64,000 bases of DNA. Origin: an uncultured Pelagibacteraceae bacterium. Lineage in GTDB: Bacteria; Pseudomonadota; Alphaproteobacteria; Pelagibacterales; Pelagibacteraceae. Under the pieces are notes generated by a model. It made no database searches. It saw only the letters and a list, made by a program, of their open reading frames with translations, and had not been told where the DNA came from. The position numbers were made by a program, and so were the translations under genes. The DNA lies in contig CACAYM010000004.1 in the NCBI GenBank assembly GCA_902536765.1, positions 1 to 64,000 of the forward strand, in the 5' to 3' direction. Position 1 is the first letter of the stretch, and each line of letters opens with the position of its first letter. Positions 24,037 to 34,259 of the stretch are shown piece after piece.

Positions 24037-26913
24037 ATGCTTAAAAACATAGTTATTAAAGGGGCAAAAGAACATAATTTAAAAAACATATCTTTATCAA
24101 TACCTAAGGATAAATTTGTAGTCATTACAGGTCTGTCAGGATCTGGGAAATCATCTCTTGCCTTTGATACTATTTATGCTGAGGGCCAGAGAAGATACGT
24201 CGAAAGTCTTTCGGCTTATGCACGTCAATTTTTAGATAAAATGAAAAAACCTAACGTAGACCTAATTGAAGGACTAAGTCCAGCAATATCTATTGAACAA
24301 AAAAATACATCCAAGAATCCAAGATCAACAGTAGCTACCGTTACTGAAATATATGATTACATGCGTGTTCTTTATGCAAGAGTTGGGGTACCCTACTCAC
24401 CATTCACAGGTAAAAGAATTCAATCACAAACAATCACTCAAATGGTTGACAAAATAAAAGAATTGCCAAAAAAAAGTACGATTTATCTTTATTCGCCAGT
24501 AGTAAGAGGAAGAAAAGGAGAATATAAAAAAGAAATACTAGGTTATAAAAAAAGAGGCTTTAGAAAAATTAAAATAGATGGCGTTTTATATGAGATTGAT
24601 AAAGTTCCTGAATTAAATAAAAAAATAAAACACGATATTTATATCCTTGTAGACAGAATTGTCTTAAATTCATCATTAGGTAATAGACTTGCTGAAGGTA
24701 TTGAAGTAGCTCTAAATTTGTCAAATGGTCTTTTGTTTGTTGAATATGAAAATGAAACCTTGCCTAAAAAATATAGAAAAGTTGAAAAAATAATATTTTC
24801 ATCAAAATTTGCATGTCCAGAGAGCGGTTTTACAATTGAAGAAATAGAACCAAGGCTTTTTTCTTTTAATAGTCCATATGGTGCTTGTGAAGAATGTGAA
24901 GGTATAGGAGTAAAGTTGAATGTTGATCCAAAGCTAGTAATCCCGAATGAGAAAAAGTCTATAGCAGATGGAGCTATAGAACCTTGGTCCAAATCGTCTT
25001 CATTATATTACGCTCAAACGCTATCCTCTTTATCTAAACACTATGATTTTTCATTAAATGAAAAATGGCAAAAATTACCAAAAAAAATTAAAGATATCAT
25101 TTTGTATGGTTCAGATGAAGAGGAAATTAAATTTTCTTATGACGATGGTTATGAAAAATATTCACATAAAAAAACATTTGAAGGTGTTATAAATAATTTA
25201 GAAAGAAGATACCTTGAAACCGATAGTGATTGGAAAAGAGAAGAAATAGCTCAATACCAGTCAGATACAAAATGCGATCAATGTAAAGGTCATAGATTAA
25301 AAGAAGAAGCACTATGTGTTAAAGTTAATGATCTACATATAAGCGAGATAACAAATAAATCTATAATTGAAGCTCAAAAATGGTTTAAAGAACTGGAAGT
25401 TTATTTTAGCCAAAAAGAACTTAAAATAGCAGAACATATCTTGAAAGAAATAAATGAGAGATTAAGTTTTTTAATGAATGTCGGTCTAGATTATTTAACA
25501 TTATCTAGAGAGTCTGGTACTTTATCAGGAGGAGAGTCACAAAGAATAAGGTTAGCATCCCAAATAGGATCTGGACTTACTGGTGTACTTTATGTGCTCG
25601 ATGAACCTTCAATTGGTCTACATCAAAAAGATAACGTTAAATTAATAAATGCTCTAAAGAGACTTAGAGATTTAGGAAATACAGTTATAGTTGTTGAGCA
25701 CGACACGGAGACGATGGAAAATGCTGATCATATAATCGACCTAGGACCGGAGGCTGGAAGTAAGGGTGGTGAAATAGTAGCAGAAGGTCAATACAATGAA
25801 ATAATTAAAAATGAAAATAGTATTACTGGAAAATATCTTTCAAATAAAAGATTTATACCAATTCCAAAAAATAGAAAATTAGCAAAGAATGGTAGATTTT
25901 TAGAAATTGGTGGAGCTACTGGAAATAATTTAAAGAATGTAAATTTAAAAATACCTTTTGGATGTTTCACATGTGTAACAGGAGTATCTGGAAGTGGAAA
26001 ATCAACTTTAATTCTTCAAACATTATATAATGCTCTAAACTTAAGTTTAAATAATAATAAAAGTAGAAAGATACCTATGGCATTTAAAAGTTTTAAAGGT
26101 ATTGAATTAGTTGATAAAATTATAAATATAGATCAATCACCAATTGGAAGAACACCTAGATCCAATCCTGCTACATACACAGGTGCATTTGGTCCGATAA
26201 GAGATTGGTTTACTGCATTACCAGAGTCTAAAAGTAGAGGTTATAAACCTGGAAGATTTTCTTTTAATGTTAAAGGGGGCAGATGTGAAGCTTGTGAAGG
26301 TGACGGAGTAATTACATATGAAATGCATTTTCTTCCTGATGTATATATAACTTGCGATGAATGCAAAGGTAGCAGATATAATAGAGAAACTCTTGAAATA
26401 AAATTTAAAGATAAAAGTATAGCAGATGTCTTAAATATGACAGTAGATGAAGGCTGTGATTATTTTGAAAATATTCCTTCTATAAAAACTAAATTATTAA
26501 CCTTAAAAAAAGTTGGTTTGGGCTATATCAAAATTGGTCAACAAGCTACAACATTATCAGGTGGCGAAGCTCAAAGAATAAAGTTAGCTAAAGAGCTATC
26601 AAGGCGATCTACTGGTAGAACTATATATATTTTAGACGAACCAACTACTGGTTTACACCAACATGATATTAAAAAACTTTTAGAAATTCTTCATACTTTT
26701 GTTGCAACAGGGAATACAGTTGTAGTGATTGAACATAATTTAGATGTTATTAAAACTGCAGATCATATTATTGATATGGGCCCAGATGGTGGTGTTAAAG
26801 GTGGTAATATTATCGCAGAGGGAAAACCAGAAGATATTGTTAAAGTAAAAGATAGTTATACCGGCCAATTTTTAAAAGATCTTCTAATTACAAAATCTAA
26901 AAAAATCGCTTAA
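24037..26913 (+). CDS. uvrA: Excinuclease ABC subunit A
   Basis: The 958-residue damage-recognition ATPase of nucleotide excision repair has two ABC modules. The first has Walker [15 protein letters not shown] and signature [14 protein letters not shown]; the second has Walker [15 protein letters not shown] and signature [15 protein letters not shown]. Zinc-finger regions are [32 protein letters not shown] and [31 protein letters not shown]. In the first finger one Cys is replaced by Ser, which I recall as usual in alphaproteobacteria. I saw no alphaproteobacterial LexA box (GTTCN7GTTC) upstream. Confidence 0.97.
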   Translation: MLKNIVIKGAKEHNLKNISLSIPKDKFVVITGLSGSGKSSLAFDTIYAEGQRRYVESLSAYARQFLDKMKKPNVDLIEGLSPAISIEQKNTSKNPRSTVATVTEIYDYMRVLYARVGVPYSPFTGKRIQSQTITQMVDKIKELPKKSTIYLYSPVVRGRKGEYKKEILGYKKRGFRKIKIDGVLYEIDKVPELNKKIKHDIYILVDRIVLNSSLGNRLAEGIEVALNLSNGLLFVEYENETLPKKYRKVEKIIFSSKFACPESGFTIEEIEPRLFSFNSPYGACEECEGIGVKLNVDPKLVIPNEKKSIADGAIEPWSKSSSLYYAQTLSSLSKHYDFSLNEKWQKLPKKIKDIILYGSDEEEIKFSYDDGYEKYSHKKTFEGVINNLERRYLETDSDWKREEIAQYQSDTKCDQCKGHRLKEEALCVKVNDLHISEITNKSIIEAQKWFKELEVYFSQKELKIAEHILKEINERLSFLMNVGLDYLTLSRESGTLSGGESQRIRLASQIGSGLTGVLYVLDEPSIGLHQKDNVKLINALKRLRDLGNTVIVVEHDTETMENADHIIDLGPEAGSKGGEIVAEGQYNEIIKNENSITGKYLSNKRFIPIPKNRKLAKNGRFLEIGGATGNNLKNVNLKIPFGCFTCVTGVSGSGKSTLILQTLYNALNLSLNNNKSRKIPMAFKSFKGIELVDKIINIDQSPIGRTPRSNPATYTGAFGPIRDWFTALPESKSRGYKPGRFSFNVKGGRCEACEGDGVITYEMHFLPDVYITCDECKGSRYNRETLEIKFKDKSIADVLNMTVDEGCDYFENIPSIKTKLLTLKKVGLGYIKIGQQATTLSGGEAQRIKLAKELSRRSTGRTIYILDEPTTGLHQHDIKKLLEILHTFVATGNTVVVIEHNLDVIKTADHIIDMGPDGGVKGGNIIAEGKPEDIVKVKDSYTGQFLKDLLITKSKKIA

Positions 26914-26943
26914 TATATATATTCTGATATGATATTATAAATA

Positions 26944-27546
26944 ATGGGAAAAATATTATCATCTTTACCAAAGACAATTCACACATCACTAGCTATAAGT
27001 ATTCTCCTATTTTTAGGTCTTTTTTTTAATAACGAGGGATTTGATATTGATAGGATTTTTTGGAGCTGGTTATTCAGATACATCCATGTTGTAGTTGGAA
27101 TAATGTGGATAGGCTTGCTGTGGTATTTTAATTTCGTTCAAATACCTAGTATGCCAAAAATACCAGACGAACATAAACCAGCTATTGGTAAAGTAATAGC
27201 CCCTGCTGCGTTATTCTATTTTAGATGGGCTGCACTAGCTACAATTCTTTCCGGTTTAATTTTAGGTTGGCTGAATGGATATTTGCATGAGTCTATGACT
27301 TTAGGCATAGGATCTGGAGGTGGAAGAAACACTGCAATAGGTATTGGAATGTGGTTAGGACTCGTGATGGCGTTTAATGTTTGGTTTGTTATATGGCCAA
27401 ATCAAAAAAGAGCTTTGGGAATAGTTGAGTGTGATCCTGAATTAAAAGCTAAATCTGCGAGAACAGCAATGCTCTTTTCTAGAACGAACACTTTACTTTC
27501 ATTACCAATGCTATTATCGATGGTAGCTGCGCAAAACCTTTACTAA
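26944..27546 (+). CDS. PuuD-like (Urate_ox_N) membrane protein without cytochrome domain
   Basis: This 200-residue protein has about five hydrophobic segments. WSWLFRYIHVVVGIMWIGLLWYFNFVQIPSMPKIP, APAALFYFRWAALATILSGLILG, GMWLGLVMAFNVWFVIWPNQKRALGIV and SRTNTLLSLPMLLSMVA match the membrane domain of PuuD-type urate oxidases. Full PuuD carries a C-terminal cytochrome c domain, which is absent here: there is no CxxCH. It may therefore be a haem-binding membrane protein of other function. It lies 30 nt after uvrA and ends flush against the convergent secF. Confidence 0.78.
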   Translation: MGKILSSLPKTIHTSLAISILLFLGLFFNNEGFDIDRIFWSWLFRYIHVVVGIMWIGLLWYFNFVQIPSMPKIPDEHKPAIGKVIAPAALFYFRWAALATILSGLILGWLNGYLHESMTLGIGSGGGRNTAIGIGMWLGLVMAFNVWFVIWPNQKRALGIVECDPELKAKSARTAMLFSRTNTLLSLPMLLSMVAAQNLY

Positions 27547-28440
27547 TTATTTATCCTCTTTAACAACAGTTTTATAAGATACTTTTAAATAAACTAATGT
27601 TGGATTTGCAATATAAATTGATGAATAGGTTCCAAAAATAACACCAAGAATCATTGCTAACGAAAATCCTTTTAAAATTTCACCACCAAAAATAAATATT
27701 GAAAGCAATGCCAACAGTGTAGTTGCTGAAGTAATTATAGTTCTAGATAATGTTTCATTAATTGAAATATTTGTTAATTCAAATATTTTAATACTTATAT
27801 GTTTTTTTAAATTTTCCCTCACTCGATCAAAAATTACTACAGTATCGTTCATTGAGTATCCAACAATTGTTAAAAGAGCTGCTACAATTGATAAATTTAT
27901 TTCAATATTAAACAATGAAAAAATTCCTATTGTTAATATAACATCATGGAATAATGCAATTATAGCCCCAAGACTAAATTGCCATTCAAACCTTATCCAT
28001 ATATAAAAAAGCATAGCTCCTAAAGATGCCGCTATTGCTATTAAACCTTTATTAAGCAATTCCGCACTAACTTTTGGACCAACGCTCTCAACCCTTCTAA
28101 ATTCAAAAACTGGCCCAATACTTGATTGAAGATCTTTTTTAATATTTTGGATTAAATTTTTATCTCTATCCTTTTTTACAAATTTTATTAAATAGTCATT
28201 ATCATTTCCGAAATTTTTGATTGCAACATCACCTAGATTCATGTTGTTAAAAGCACTACGCAAATTAGAAATTGTTGTTTGGTTATCATTGATTCTGAGT
28301 TCAATTAAAGTTCCACCTTTAAAATCTACTCCATAATTCAAGCCTTTAAATAATATAGATATTATAGATAGTATAACTAATACTACAGAAATTATATTAA
28401 ACAATTTATAGTACTTATTAAAATTTAAATTTTGTATCAT
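27547..28440 (-). CDS. secF: Protein translocase subunit SecF
   Basis: The 297-residue inner-membrane protein has six membrane segments and the SecF motif NYGVDFKGGTLIELR in the first periplasmic region, FEFRRVESVGPKVSAELL, and SMNDTVVIFDRVRENLKKH with ARTIITSATTLLALLSIFIFGG-type segments (SRTIITSATTL here). With SecD and YajC it uses the proton gradient to help pull proteins through SecYEG. Its start overlaps the secD stop by one base. Confidence 0.97.
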   Translation of the reverse strand: MIQNLNFNKYYKLFNIISVVLVILSIISILFKGLNYGVDFKGGTLIELRINDNQTTISNLRSAFNNMNLGDVAIKNFGNDNDYLIKFVKKDRDKNLIQNIKKDLQSSIGPVFEFRRVESVGPKVSAELLNKGLIAIAASLGAMLFYIWIRFEWQFSLGAIIALFHDVILTIGIFSLFNIEINLSIVAALLTIVGYSMNDTVVIFDRVRENLKKHISIKIFELTNISINETLSRTIITSATTLLALLSIFIFGGEILKGFSLAMILGVIFGTYSSIYIANPTLVYLKVSYKTVVKEDK

Positions 28441-29996
28441 TAAATTAATTGCTCTTTATTTTTATTTCGAATTACATAAATTGATGTAAACAATCTTGCT
28501 ATAAAATAAACCGAGAATAAAGTTGTGAATATTCCTATACCCAATGTTACAGCAAAACCTTTAATTGGCCCAGATCCAAGAAAAAATAAAATTATTGCAG
28601 CTATTAAGGTTGTAATATTGGCATCTAGAACAGCATTTCTAGATTTATTATAACCAGCATCAAAAGCTATAATTTGATTTTTTTCATTTTTAATCTCTTC
28701 CTTAATTCTTTCAAAAATTAATACATTTGCATCTACTGCCATTCCAACAGTTAAGATAATTCCTGCTATTCCAGGAAGTGTTAATGTTGCTTCAAAAAGT
28801 GTTAAAATTCCTACTAAAAAAAATAAATTTAAAATTAAGGTAGCATTCGCAATTATTCCAAAAACTCTATATTTTATTAACATAAACGTAATTACTAAAA
28901 TAAAACCAATTAATAACGCGGATAATCCAGATTTAATTGAGTCCTGACCCAATCCTGGACCTACTGTTCTCTCTTCTATTATTTCTAATGGAGCTGGTAG
29001 TGCTCCTGATCTTAATAATAAAGCAAGATCAGTCGCTGATTGAAAAGTAAAATCACCAGAAATTTGTCCGGAACCAGCAACAATAGCTTCTTGAATAACA
29101 GGTGCACTAATAACTTTACCATCTAAAACAATTGCTAGCCTTTTACCAACACCTTTTGTGGTTGCCCTACCAAATCTTTTGGCCCCAACTCTATCAAAAT
29201 CAAATGTAACAACTGTTTCATTTGTTTGATTATCCATACGTGGTTGAGCATCAATAAGATTTTCCCCACTTACAATGATACGCTTACTAACATTAACTAC
29301 CTCTGAACCATCCTCAAATTCAAGTTCTTCAGCTCCAAACGTTTCCTCATTGGTTTGAGTTACAAATCTAAAAGATAAGTTTGCAGTTTTACCCAATAGA
29401 TTTTTAATTCGCATAGGATCATCTAAACCAGGTAATTCAACTAATATCCTGTCATTACCCCTCTTTAAAATATTTGGTTCGTTTGTTCCAACTTCATCAA
29501 CTCTTCTTCTTACAATTTCAATAGCCTGATCAAGCGATGATGTTTTTAATTGTACTAGTCCGTATTTTGAAAAAAAAATTTCAAAGTTCCCTTCTTGATT
29601 TGCAATTTCAAATTGAAAGGATTTAAATTGATCAAAATAAGGATTAACTATACCGTTTTTATCATTAAATAGTTGATTAAGTTTATCGGCATCTTTTTTA
29701 TTTATCGATAATAAAATCTTTTTATCATCTGTCACTCTAATATTAAGAACGCTTATATTATTTTCTTTTAGAACATTTTTAAGAGAAATGGCTTTGTTTT
29801 GAAGTTCTTTAACGATTACTGGATCGTTATCAATTTTGAGCAAAAGATATGAACCACCTTGCAAGTCTAAACCAAGGTTAATTTTTTTATTTACAAACTC
29901 ATCTTCAAATTCAGTGAAATTTGAAATAGTAAAAAAAATTACAATTATTGACAATAAGGTAGTAATTAAAATATTAATTTTAGAAAATTTGAGCAC
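28440..29996 (-). CDS. secD: Protein translocase subunit SecD
   Basis: The 518-residue subunit has an N-terminal membrane segment, LGLDLQGGSYLLLKID, the periplasmic P1 domain (IVRRRVDEVGTNEPNILKRGNDRILVELPGLDDPMRIKNLLGKTANLSF), and a six-helix RND-type membrane domain with GMAVDANVLIFERIKEE and FAVTLGIGIFTTLFSVYFIARLF. It forms the SecDF complex with the next gene. yajC precedes it by 13 nt, the standard yajC-secD-secF operon order. Confidence 0.97.
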   Translation of the reverse strand: MLKFSKINILITTLLSIIVIFFTISNFTEFEDEFVNKKINLGLDLQGGSYLLLKIDNDPVIVKELQNKAISLKNVLKENNISVLNIRVTDDKKILLSINKKDADKLNQLFNDKNGIVNPYFDQFKSFQFEIANQEGNFEIFFSKYGLVQLKTSSLDQAIEIVRRRVDEVGTNEPNILKRGNDRILVELPGLDDPMRIKNLLGKTANLSFRFVTQTNEETFGAEELEFEDGSEVVNVSKRIIVSGENLIDAQPRMDNQTNETVVTFDFDRVGAKRFGRATTKGVGKRLAIVLDGKVISAPVIQEAIVAGSGQISGDFTFQSATDLALLLRSGALPAPLEIIEERTVGPGLGQDSIKSGLSALLIGFILVITFMLIKYRVFGIIANATLILNLFFLVGILTLFEATLTLPGIAGIILTVGMAVDANVLIFERIKEEIKNEKNQIIAFDAGYNKSRNAVLDANITTLIAAIILFFLGSGPIKGFAVTLGIGIFTTLFSVYFIARLFTSIYVIRNKNKEQLI

Positions 29997-30009
29997 TTTG
30001 TTTAGTAAA

Positions 30010-30297
30010 TTATTTTTTTACTTCTTGAGTAGTAAGTAGTGCTTGTATACCTGTTGCTCTTACGACCTCAACTTTAACATTATCAGCAATTTCAACTTCA
30101 ACTTTTTCATTATCTATAATTCGATCAACTTTTCCAACTATTCCACCTGAAGTAATAACTTTGTCGCCACGCTTAAGATTTTCAACCATTGTTTTGTGTT
30201 CTTTAGCTTTTTTTTGTTGGGGTCTAATTAAGAAAAAATAGAATATTACAAATATAAGTATTAGGGGTATAAACTGACCAATTCCAGAGTTAGACAT
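30010..30297 (-). CDS. yajC: Preprotein translocase subunit YajC
   Basis: The 95-residue protein has one N-terminal membrane segment (GQFIPLILIFVIFYFFLIRPQQKKAKEHKTMVENLKRGDKVITSGGIVGKVDRI), the full YajC signature. It associates with SecDF. It lies between serS (46 nt upstream) and secD (13 nt downstream) on the same strand. Confidence 0.96.
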   Translation of the reverse strand: MSNSGIGQFIPLILIFVIFYFFLIRPQQKKAKEHKTMVENLKRGDKVITSGGIVGKVDRIIDNEKVEVEIADNVKVEVVRATGIQALLTTQEVKK

Positions 30298-30343
30298 AAT
30301 TTTATATGTGCTTTTTATACTAAATGATATTTGAAAACAACTT

Positions 30344-31603
30344 CTATTTGATTGAAATTTTATCTAAATTTTTCATGTACGGTCTAAGAACTTCGGGAAT
30401 TTTTATTGACCCGTCTTCAAGTTGATAGTTTTCCAATATTGAGATTAATGTCCTGCCTACGGCAAGACCACTACCATTAAGTGTCCCTAAAAATACTGTT
30501 TCCTTTTTATCATTTTTGTATCTAGCTTTCATTCTTCTTGCTTGGAAAGACCCACAAGATGAACAGCTTGAAATTTCTCTATATTTATTTTCTGAGGGTA
30601 TCCATACTTCAATATCATATGTTTTTTCAGCACTAAAACCCATATCTCCAGTACATAAAACAACTTTTCTATAAGGCAATTTTAAAGAGTCTAAAATTCC
30701 AGTTGCGCAATTTGTCATTCTTTCTAACTCACTTTTACAATTTTCTGGTTCAACAACACTTACTAATTCAACTTTATAAAATTGATGCTGTCTTATCATG
30801 CCTTTTGTATCTTTGCCGTAACTACCAGCTTCTTTTCTAAAACAAGGGGTAGATGCAACTAACCTTAATGGTAAATCATTTTTATTTAATATTTTGCCTT
30901 TAACCATATTTGTTAAAATAACTTCAGCAGTTGGTATTAAAAACTTTCTCTCAGATTTAGCATCAAGCTTAATTTCAAACTGATCATCGATAAATTTTGG
31001 TATTTGACCTGTACCATACATTGTGCTCTCGGAGGCAATAAGAGGTGGTGAAATTTCTGTGTATCCATTATCGCTAGTATGTTTATCAATCATGAAATTC
31101 GATAAAGCTCTCTCCAATAGAGCTATTTTTTCCTTTAAAAATACAAACCTTGATCCTGTAGTTTTTGTAGCCAAGTCAAAATCAATCATTGATAAATCAA
31201 CACCTAGTTCGCTATGAGACTTTGGTTTAAATTTAAATTCAGGTATTTTTCCTTTCTTTTCAACTTCTGTATTATGACTTTCATCTGAGCCCTCTGGTAC
31301 ATCAGCTAAAGGTAAATTAGGTATATTAGATAATAAATTATCTAAATCGTTTTTTATTTTTAATTGTTCAGAAGTTATTTGATCTATCTCATTTGATAAT
31401 TTTTTTGACTTTTCAAATAATGATTTATCTTTACCTTTTGAAATAATTTTTTTTTCTTGTTCTAGATTTTCTTTTTTTTGGATTAAATCTCTATTTTTTG
31501 TATCTAATGTTTGCAGTAAACTTTGATCAACTTTGTGATTTCTTTTAGATATTGTTTTTACAAAATTTTCTAAATTTGCTCTAATATCCTTTATATTATG
31601 CAT
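30344..31603 (-). CDS. serS: Seryl-tRNA synthetase
   Basis: The start is taken at the ATG of MHNIKDIRANLENF (31603). The track start at 31636 adds eleven basic residues (MRKESKRKKKN) from within tatC that are foreign to the family. This leaves a 419-residue class II synthetase with an N-terminal coiled-coil arm (residues ~25-100), motif 2 region CFRKEAGSYGKDTKGMIRQHQFYKVELV and motif 3 GSGLAVGRTLISILENYQ. It charges tRNA-Ser, and a tRNA-Ser(UGA) is encoded at 14705. It overlaps tatC by 8 nt. Confidence 0.96.
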   Translation of the reverse strand: MHNIKDIRANLENFVKTISKRNHKVDQSLLQTLDTKNRDLIQKKENLEQEKKIISKGKDKSLFEKSKKLSNEIDQITSEQLKIKNDLDNLLSNIPNLPLADVPEGSDESHNTEVEKKGKIPEFKFKPKSHSELGVDLSMIDFDLATKTTGSRFVFLKEKIALLERALSNFMIDKHTSDNGYTEISPPLIASESTMYGTGQIPKFIDDQFEIKLDAKSERKFLIPTAEVILTNMVKGKILNKNDLPLRLVASTPCFRKEAGSYGKDTKGMIRQHQFYKVELVSVVEPENCKSELERMTNCATGILDSLKLPYRKVVLCTGDMGFSAEKTYDIEVWIPSENKYREISSCSSCGSFQARRMKARYKNDKKETVFLGTLNGSGLAVGRTLISILENYQLEDGSIKIPEVLRPYMKNLDKISIK

Positions 31604-32372
31604 GTTCTTTTTCTTTCTCTTTGATTCTTTTCTCAATCAAATTTACAGAAAATATTGATAATTCATATAAAATTAATAATGGTATTGCTAAACCTATTTG
31701 TGTAATTGGATCTGGTGGCGTAAGCAATGCAGCAGCCGCAAATATAATAACAACCACATATTTTCGTCTCTCTTTTAAAAATTTAGCATCTATAAATCCA
31801 ATTCTTGCAAGCAAACTTAGTACTACGGGTAATTGAAAACTCAATCCGAAAGCAAAAATTAATTTCATTACCAGTGATAAATACTCGTTTACTTTAGCTT
31901 CAAGTTGTATTGGTAAGTTTGTTGAAACACCAACACTTTCAAAAGAGAGAAAAAATTTTATCGCAAGTGGCATTATCAAATAATAAACCAACATTCCTCC
32001 TAATAAAAAAAGAATTGGAGTTACTATTAAGTAAGGCAATATGGCAGATTTTTCATGATCATATAAACCTGGAGCTATAAATTTCCATATTTGAATTAGT
32101 ATAAAAGGACTAGTAATAAAAAAAGCTGCAAAAAAAGATACTTTTAAATATGTTAAAAAAGTTTCCTGAAGTGCTGTAAATATTAACCTTCTCTCTAAGT
32201 TATCGTCTTTAACTGCATTTGCATACGGCTCTACTAAGAAACCATAAATATACTCTGAAAAAAAATAACAAACTGCAAATAAAGAAAATAAAAAAATTAG
32301 ACAATGAATTAATCTTTTTCTAAGCTCGGTTAAATGGCTTATAAAACCTATTTTTTCTTCACTTTGGCTCAT
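31596..32372 (-). CDS. tatC: Sec-independent translocase TatC
   Basis: The 258-residue protein has six membrane segments and the TatC marks FISHLTELRKRLIHCLIFL (signal-peptide-binding N-terminus), PFILIQIWKFIAPGLYDHEK and SFQLPVVLSLLARIGFIDAKFLKERRKYVVVIIFAAAALLTPPDPITQ. It is the receptor for twin-arginine signal peptides, such as that proposed for the M48 protein at 17777. It overlaps tatB by 14 nt and serS by 8 nt. Confidence 0.97.
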   Translation of the reverse strand: MSQSEEKIGFISHLTELRKRLIHCLIFLFSLFAVCYFFSEYIYGFLVEPYANAVKDDNLERRLIFTALQETFLTYLKVSFFAAFFITSPFILIQIWKFIAPGLYDHEKSAILPYLIVTPILFLLGGMLVYYLIMPLAIKFFLSFESVGVSTNLPIQLEAKVNEYLSLVMKLIFAFGLSFQLPVVLSLLARIGFIDAKFLKERRKYVVVIIFAAAALLTPPDPITQIGLAIPLLILYELSIFSVNLIEKRIKEKEKEHA

Positions 32373-32586
32373 TGTTTTCTAAATTATTATTTTCTTTTTT
32401 TTCTGCAGTTAAATCCTCTGTTTCAAGGGAAGTTATTTCACTCTGTATATTGCTAAAATATCTTTTAGCTGATCCTATCCATGAACCAACTTTTTTTAAC
32501 ATTACCGGAAAATCTTTCGGACCAATAACAATTATAGCTATGGAAACAATAATTAGAATTTCTAACCAGCCTATTTGGGGCATCAA
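32359..32586 (-). CDS. tatB: Sec-independent translocase TatB
   Basis: The 75-residue protein has a single N-terminal membrane helix with the polar residue of TatB (IGWLEILIIVSIAIIVIGPKDFPVMLKKVGSWIGSAKRYFSNIQSEI) and an amphipathic helix. The glutamate in GWLE and the GPKDFP hinge are conserved. The acidic tail is short compared with E. coli TatB (171 residues). The start is MM; either Met could be used. It lies 2 nt after tatA and overlaps tatC by 14 nt. Confidence 0.93.
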   Translation of the reverse strand: MMPQIGWLEILIIVSIAIIVIGPKDFPVMLKKVGSWIGSAKRYFSNIQSEITSLETEDLTAEKKENNNLENNEPK

Positions 32587-32588
32587 TT

Positions 32589-32789
32589 TTACTCTTTTTT
32601 ATCTGAGTCTTGATTATTTTCAGAGATATTTTTTGGTTGGCTATCATCTGTTACATCGCTAGCCATACCTTTTTTGAAACTTTTAATACCTTTGGCAACA
32701 TCACCCATTAAACTAGATATTTTTCCTCTTCCAAATAGTAAAACTACTAATATTACTACGATTGCAATTTGCCAAAATCCTATACTCAT
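32589..32789 (-). CDS. tatA: Sec-independent translocase TatA
   Basis: The 66-residue protein has one membrane helix followed by the FG hinge and an amphipathic helix ([38 protein letters not shown]), the TatA signature; a charged tail ends the protein. TatA oligomers form the transport path. It is the first of three consecutive tat genes, 43 nt after scpB. Confidence 0.95.
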   Translation of the reverse strand: MSIGFWQIAIVVILVVLLFGRGKISSLMGDVAKGIKSFKKGMASDVTDDSQPKNISENNQDSDKKE

Positions 32790-32832
32790 GTCTAATATAT
32801 ATATCCTTTGTCTTTAATTTGAAAGAGCAATT

Positions 32833-33525
32833 TTAGTCACTATCAGTCTCTTTTAAAGTACTGCCTAACATTTCGTCTATATTAGAATAAATATTTTCCT
32901 TCTTCTCTTCTTGCTTTTCTTTATAGAACTTGCCGGTACCAAACACTGACGCATCTATACTGCTTGAGTCAATTAATCCTGCAGAACCAAGCTCATCAAC
33001 TGTTGGTAAATCACTGAGTTTTTGTAAATTAAAATGGCTTAAAAATTCATCAGTTGTTCCGTACTGTATAGGTTTTCCTGGAACATTTTTCCTACCTTGT
33101 GGTTTAACCCAATTAAGTTCCATAAGTATCTCAAGTGTATTAGTACCAAATGCAACACCTCTTATTTCTTCTATCTCAGCTCTGGTAACAGGTTGGTGGT
33201 AAACTATTATTGCTAAAGTTTCAATTGCAGCTTTTGATAATTTTTTTTCTACTGTTTTTTCTTGAGACATTAACTTTGAAAGATTTTGTGCAGTTCTAAA
33301 AGACCATTTATTTGAAATACAAACTAAATTAATACCTCTGTTTGAATAAGTATGCTGAAGTTTTTCTAAGATTTTTTTTACGTTAACATTCTTTTTTACT
33401 TTAGACTCTATAGTATCTATATCTAAAGGTTCAGCTGCAGCAAATAAGATCGCTTCAACTTCTCGTTCTCCATTTACTGAATTACTAGGAAAATTGACTA
33501 TGTTATTTTTAGTATCTTTTTTCAT
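32833..33525 (-). CDS. scpB: Segregation and condensation protein B
   Basis: The 230-residue protein has two winged-helix domains. The family blocks EREVEAILFAAAEPLD, AIETLAIIVYHQPVTRAEIEEIRGV and RGRKNVPGKPIQYGTTDEFLSHFNL (here PQGRKNVPG) are present. With ScpA it forms the kleisin complex of bacterial SMC condensin. The tail is acidic and charged. It overlaps scpA by 4 nt. Confidence 0.95.
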   Translation of the reverse strand: MKKDTKNNIVNFPSNSVNGEREVEAILFAAAEPLDIDTIESKVKKNVNVKKILEKLQHTYSNRGINLVCISNKWSFRTAQNLSKLMSQEKTVEKKLSKAAIETLAIIVYHQPVTRAEIEEIRGVAFGTNTLEILMELNWVKPQGRKNVPGKPIQYGTTDEFLSHFNLQKLSDLPTVDELGSAGLIDSSSIDASVFGTGKFYKEKQEEKKENIYSNIDEMLGSTLKETDSD

Positions 33526-34259
33526 TTATTTTCTCTTATATAAATATCACTAAAAAGCTTTTCTTGTTTAATTTTTAGGTTTCCTTCTTTAACAAGCTCT
33601 AAAGATCCAGCAAATATTCCTGCTTTACCAGTTTTATTAAGATTTTTATTGATAAAATTTTTTGGAACCAATTCATCAATATTTTTCCAATCATTTAACT
33701 TTCCAAAAAAACTTCTAATTTGATTAATGCCCTCTTCTGTTGTGAATACAGGTAATTTTGGAATATTTATTCTTTGAAAATCTTTTGTCATTATTATTGT
33801 TGCATACGTTTTTAATAATTCGAATAATGTAAGTGAATATTTTGAACTATATATAGATCTAATCTGACCTTTTACTCCTCTTAAAAAAACATCCCGACCC
33901 AATCTCTTTCTCTTAAGCATTTGGTCGGATAATAATCTTATTAGCTCTAACTTTTTTAATTGTAGCTTCAATTTTTCAGCTACCTCTAAAGCTTTAAATT
34001 CTTCCTCGTCACTTTCAGGCAATAATAGTTTAGATTTTAAATAGGCAAGCCATGTAGCCATCAGTAGGTATTCTGAAGCCAATTCTAAATCTAGATCCTT
34101 TGAATTAGAAATAAAATCATGAAATTGATCTGCTAGTTTAGTAATTGAAATATTTTCTAAATTTACTTTTTGTGACTTTGCTAAATCTAACAAAACCTCT
34201 AATGATCCACTGAAGTGTGTAAGATTTACATTAAATTGTGCATTGTTTTCATTTAGCAT
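33522..34259 (-). CDS. scpA: Segregation and condensation protein A
   Basis: The 245-residue kleisin begins with FSGSLEVLLDLAKSQKVNLENISITKLADQFHDFI, the usual 'F.GPLDLLL.LI...K.D' N-terminal block, followed by ASEYLLMATWLAYLKSKLLLPE. It bridges SMC heads with ScpB. It starts directly after the nagZ stop with no spacer and overlaps scpB by 4 nt. No smc gene is in the window. Confidence 0.95.
   Translation of the reverse strand: MLNENNAQFNVNLTHFSGSLEVLLDLAKSQKVNLENISITKLADQFHDFISNSKDLDLELASEYLLMATWLAYLKSKLLLPESDEEEFKALEVAEKLKLQLKKLELIRLLSDQMLKRKRLGRDVFLRGVKGQIRSIYSSKYSLTLFELLKTYATIIMTKDFQRINIPKLPVFTTEEGINQIRSFFGKLNDWKNIDELVPKNFINKNLNKTGKAGIFAGSLELVKEGNLKIKQEKLFSDIYIRENK

Noticed and set aside
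24779-24910. UvrA first zinc finger with CPES in place of CPxC as a degenerate site
   Set aside because: The same CPxSGFTI form is, as far as I recall, common in alphaproteobacterial UvrA, so it is not a peculiarity of this window.
30344-31636. Longer serS start at 31636
   Set aside because: The extra MRKESKRKKKN comes from antisense-free but out-of-frame tatC sequence and is not part of SerRS. MHNIKDIRANLE is the family start.
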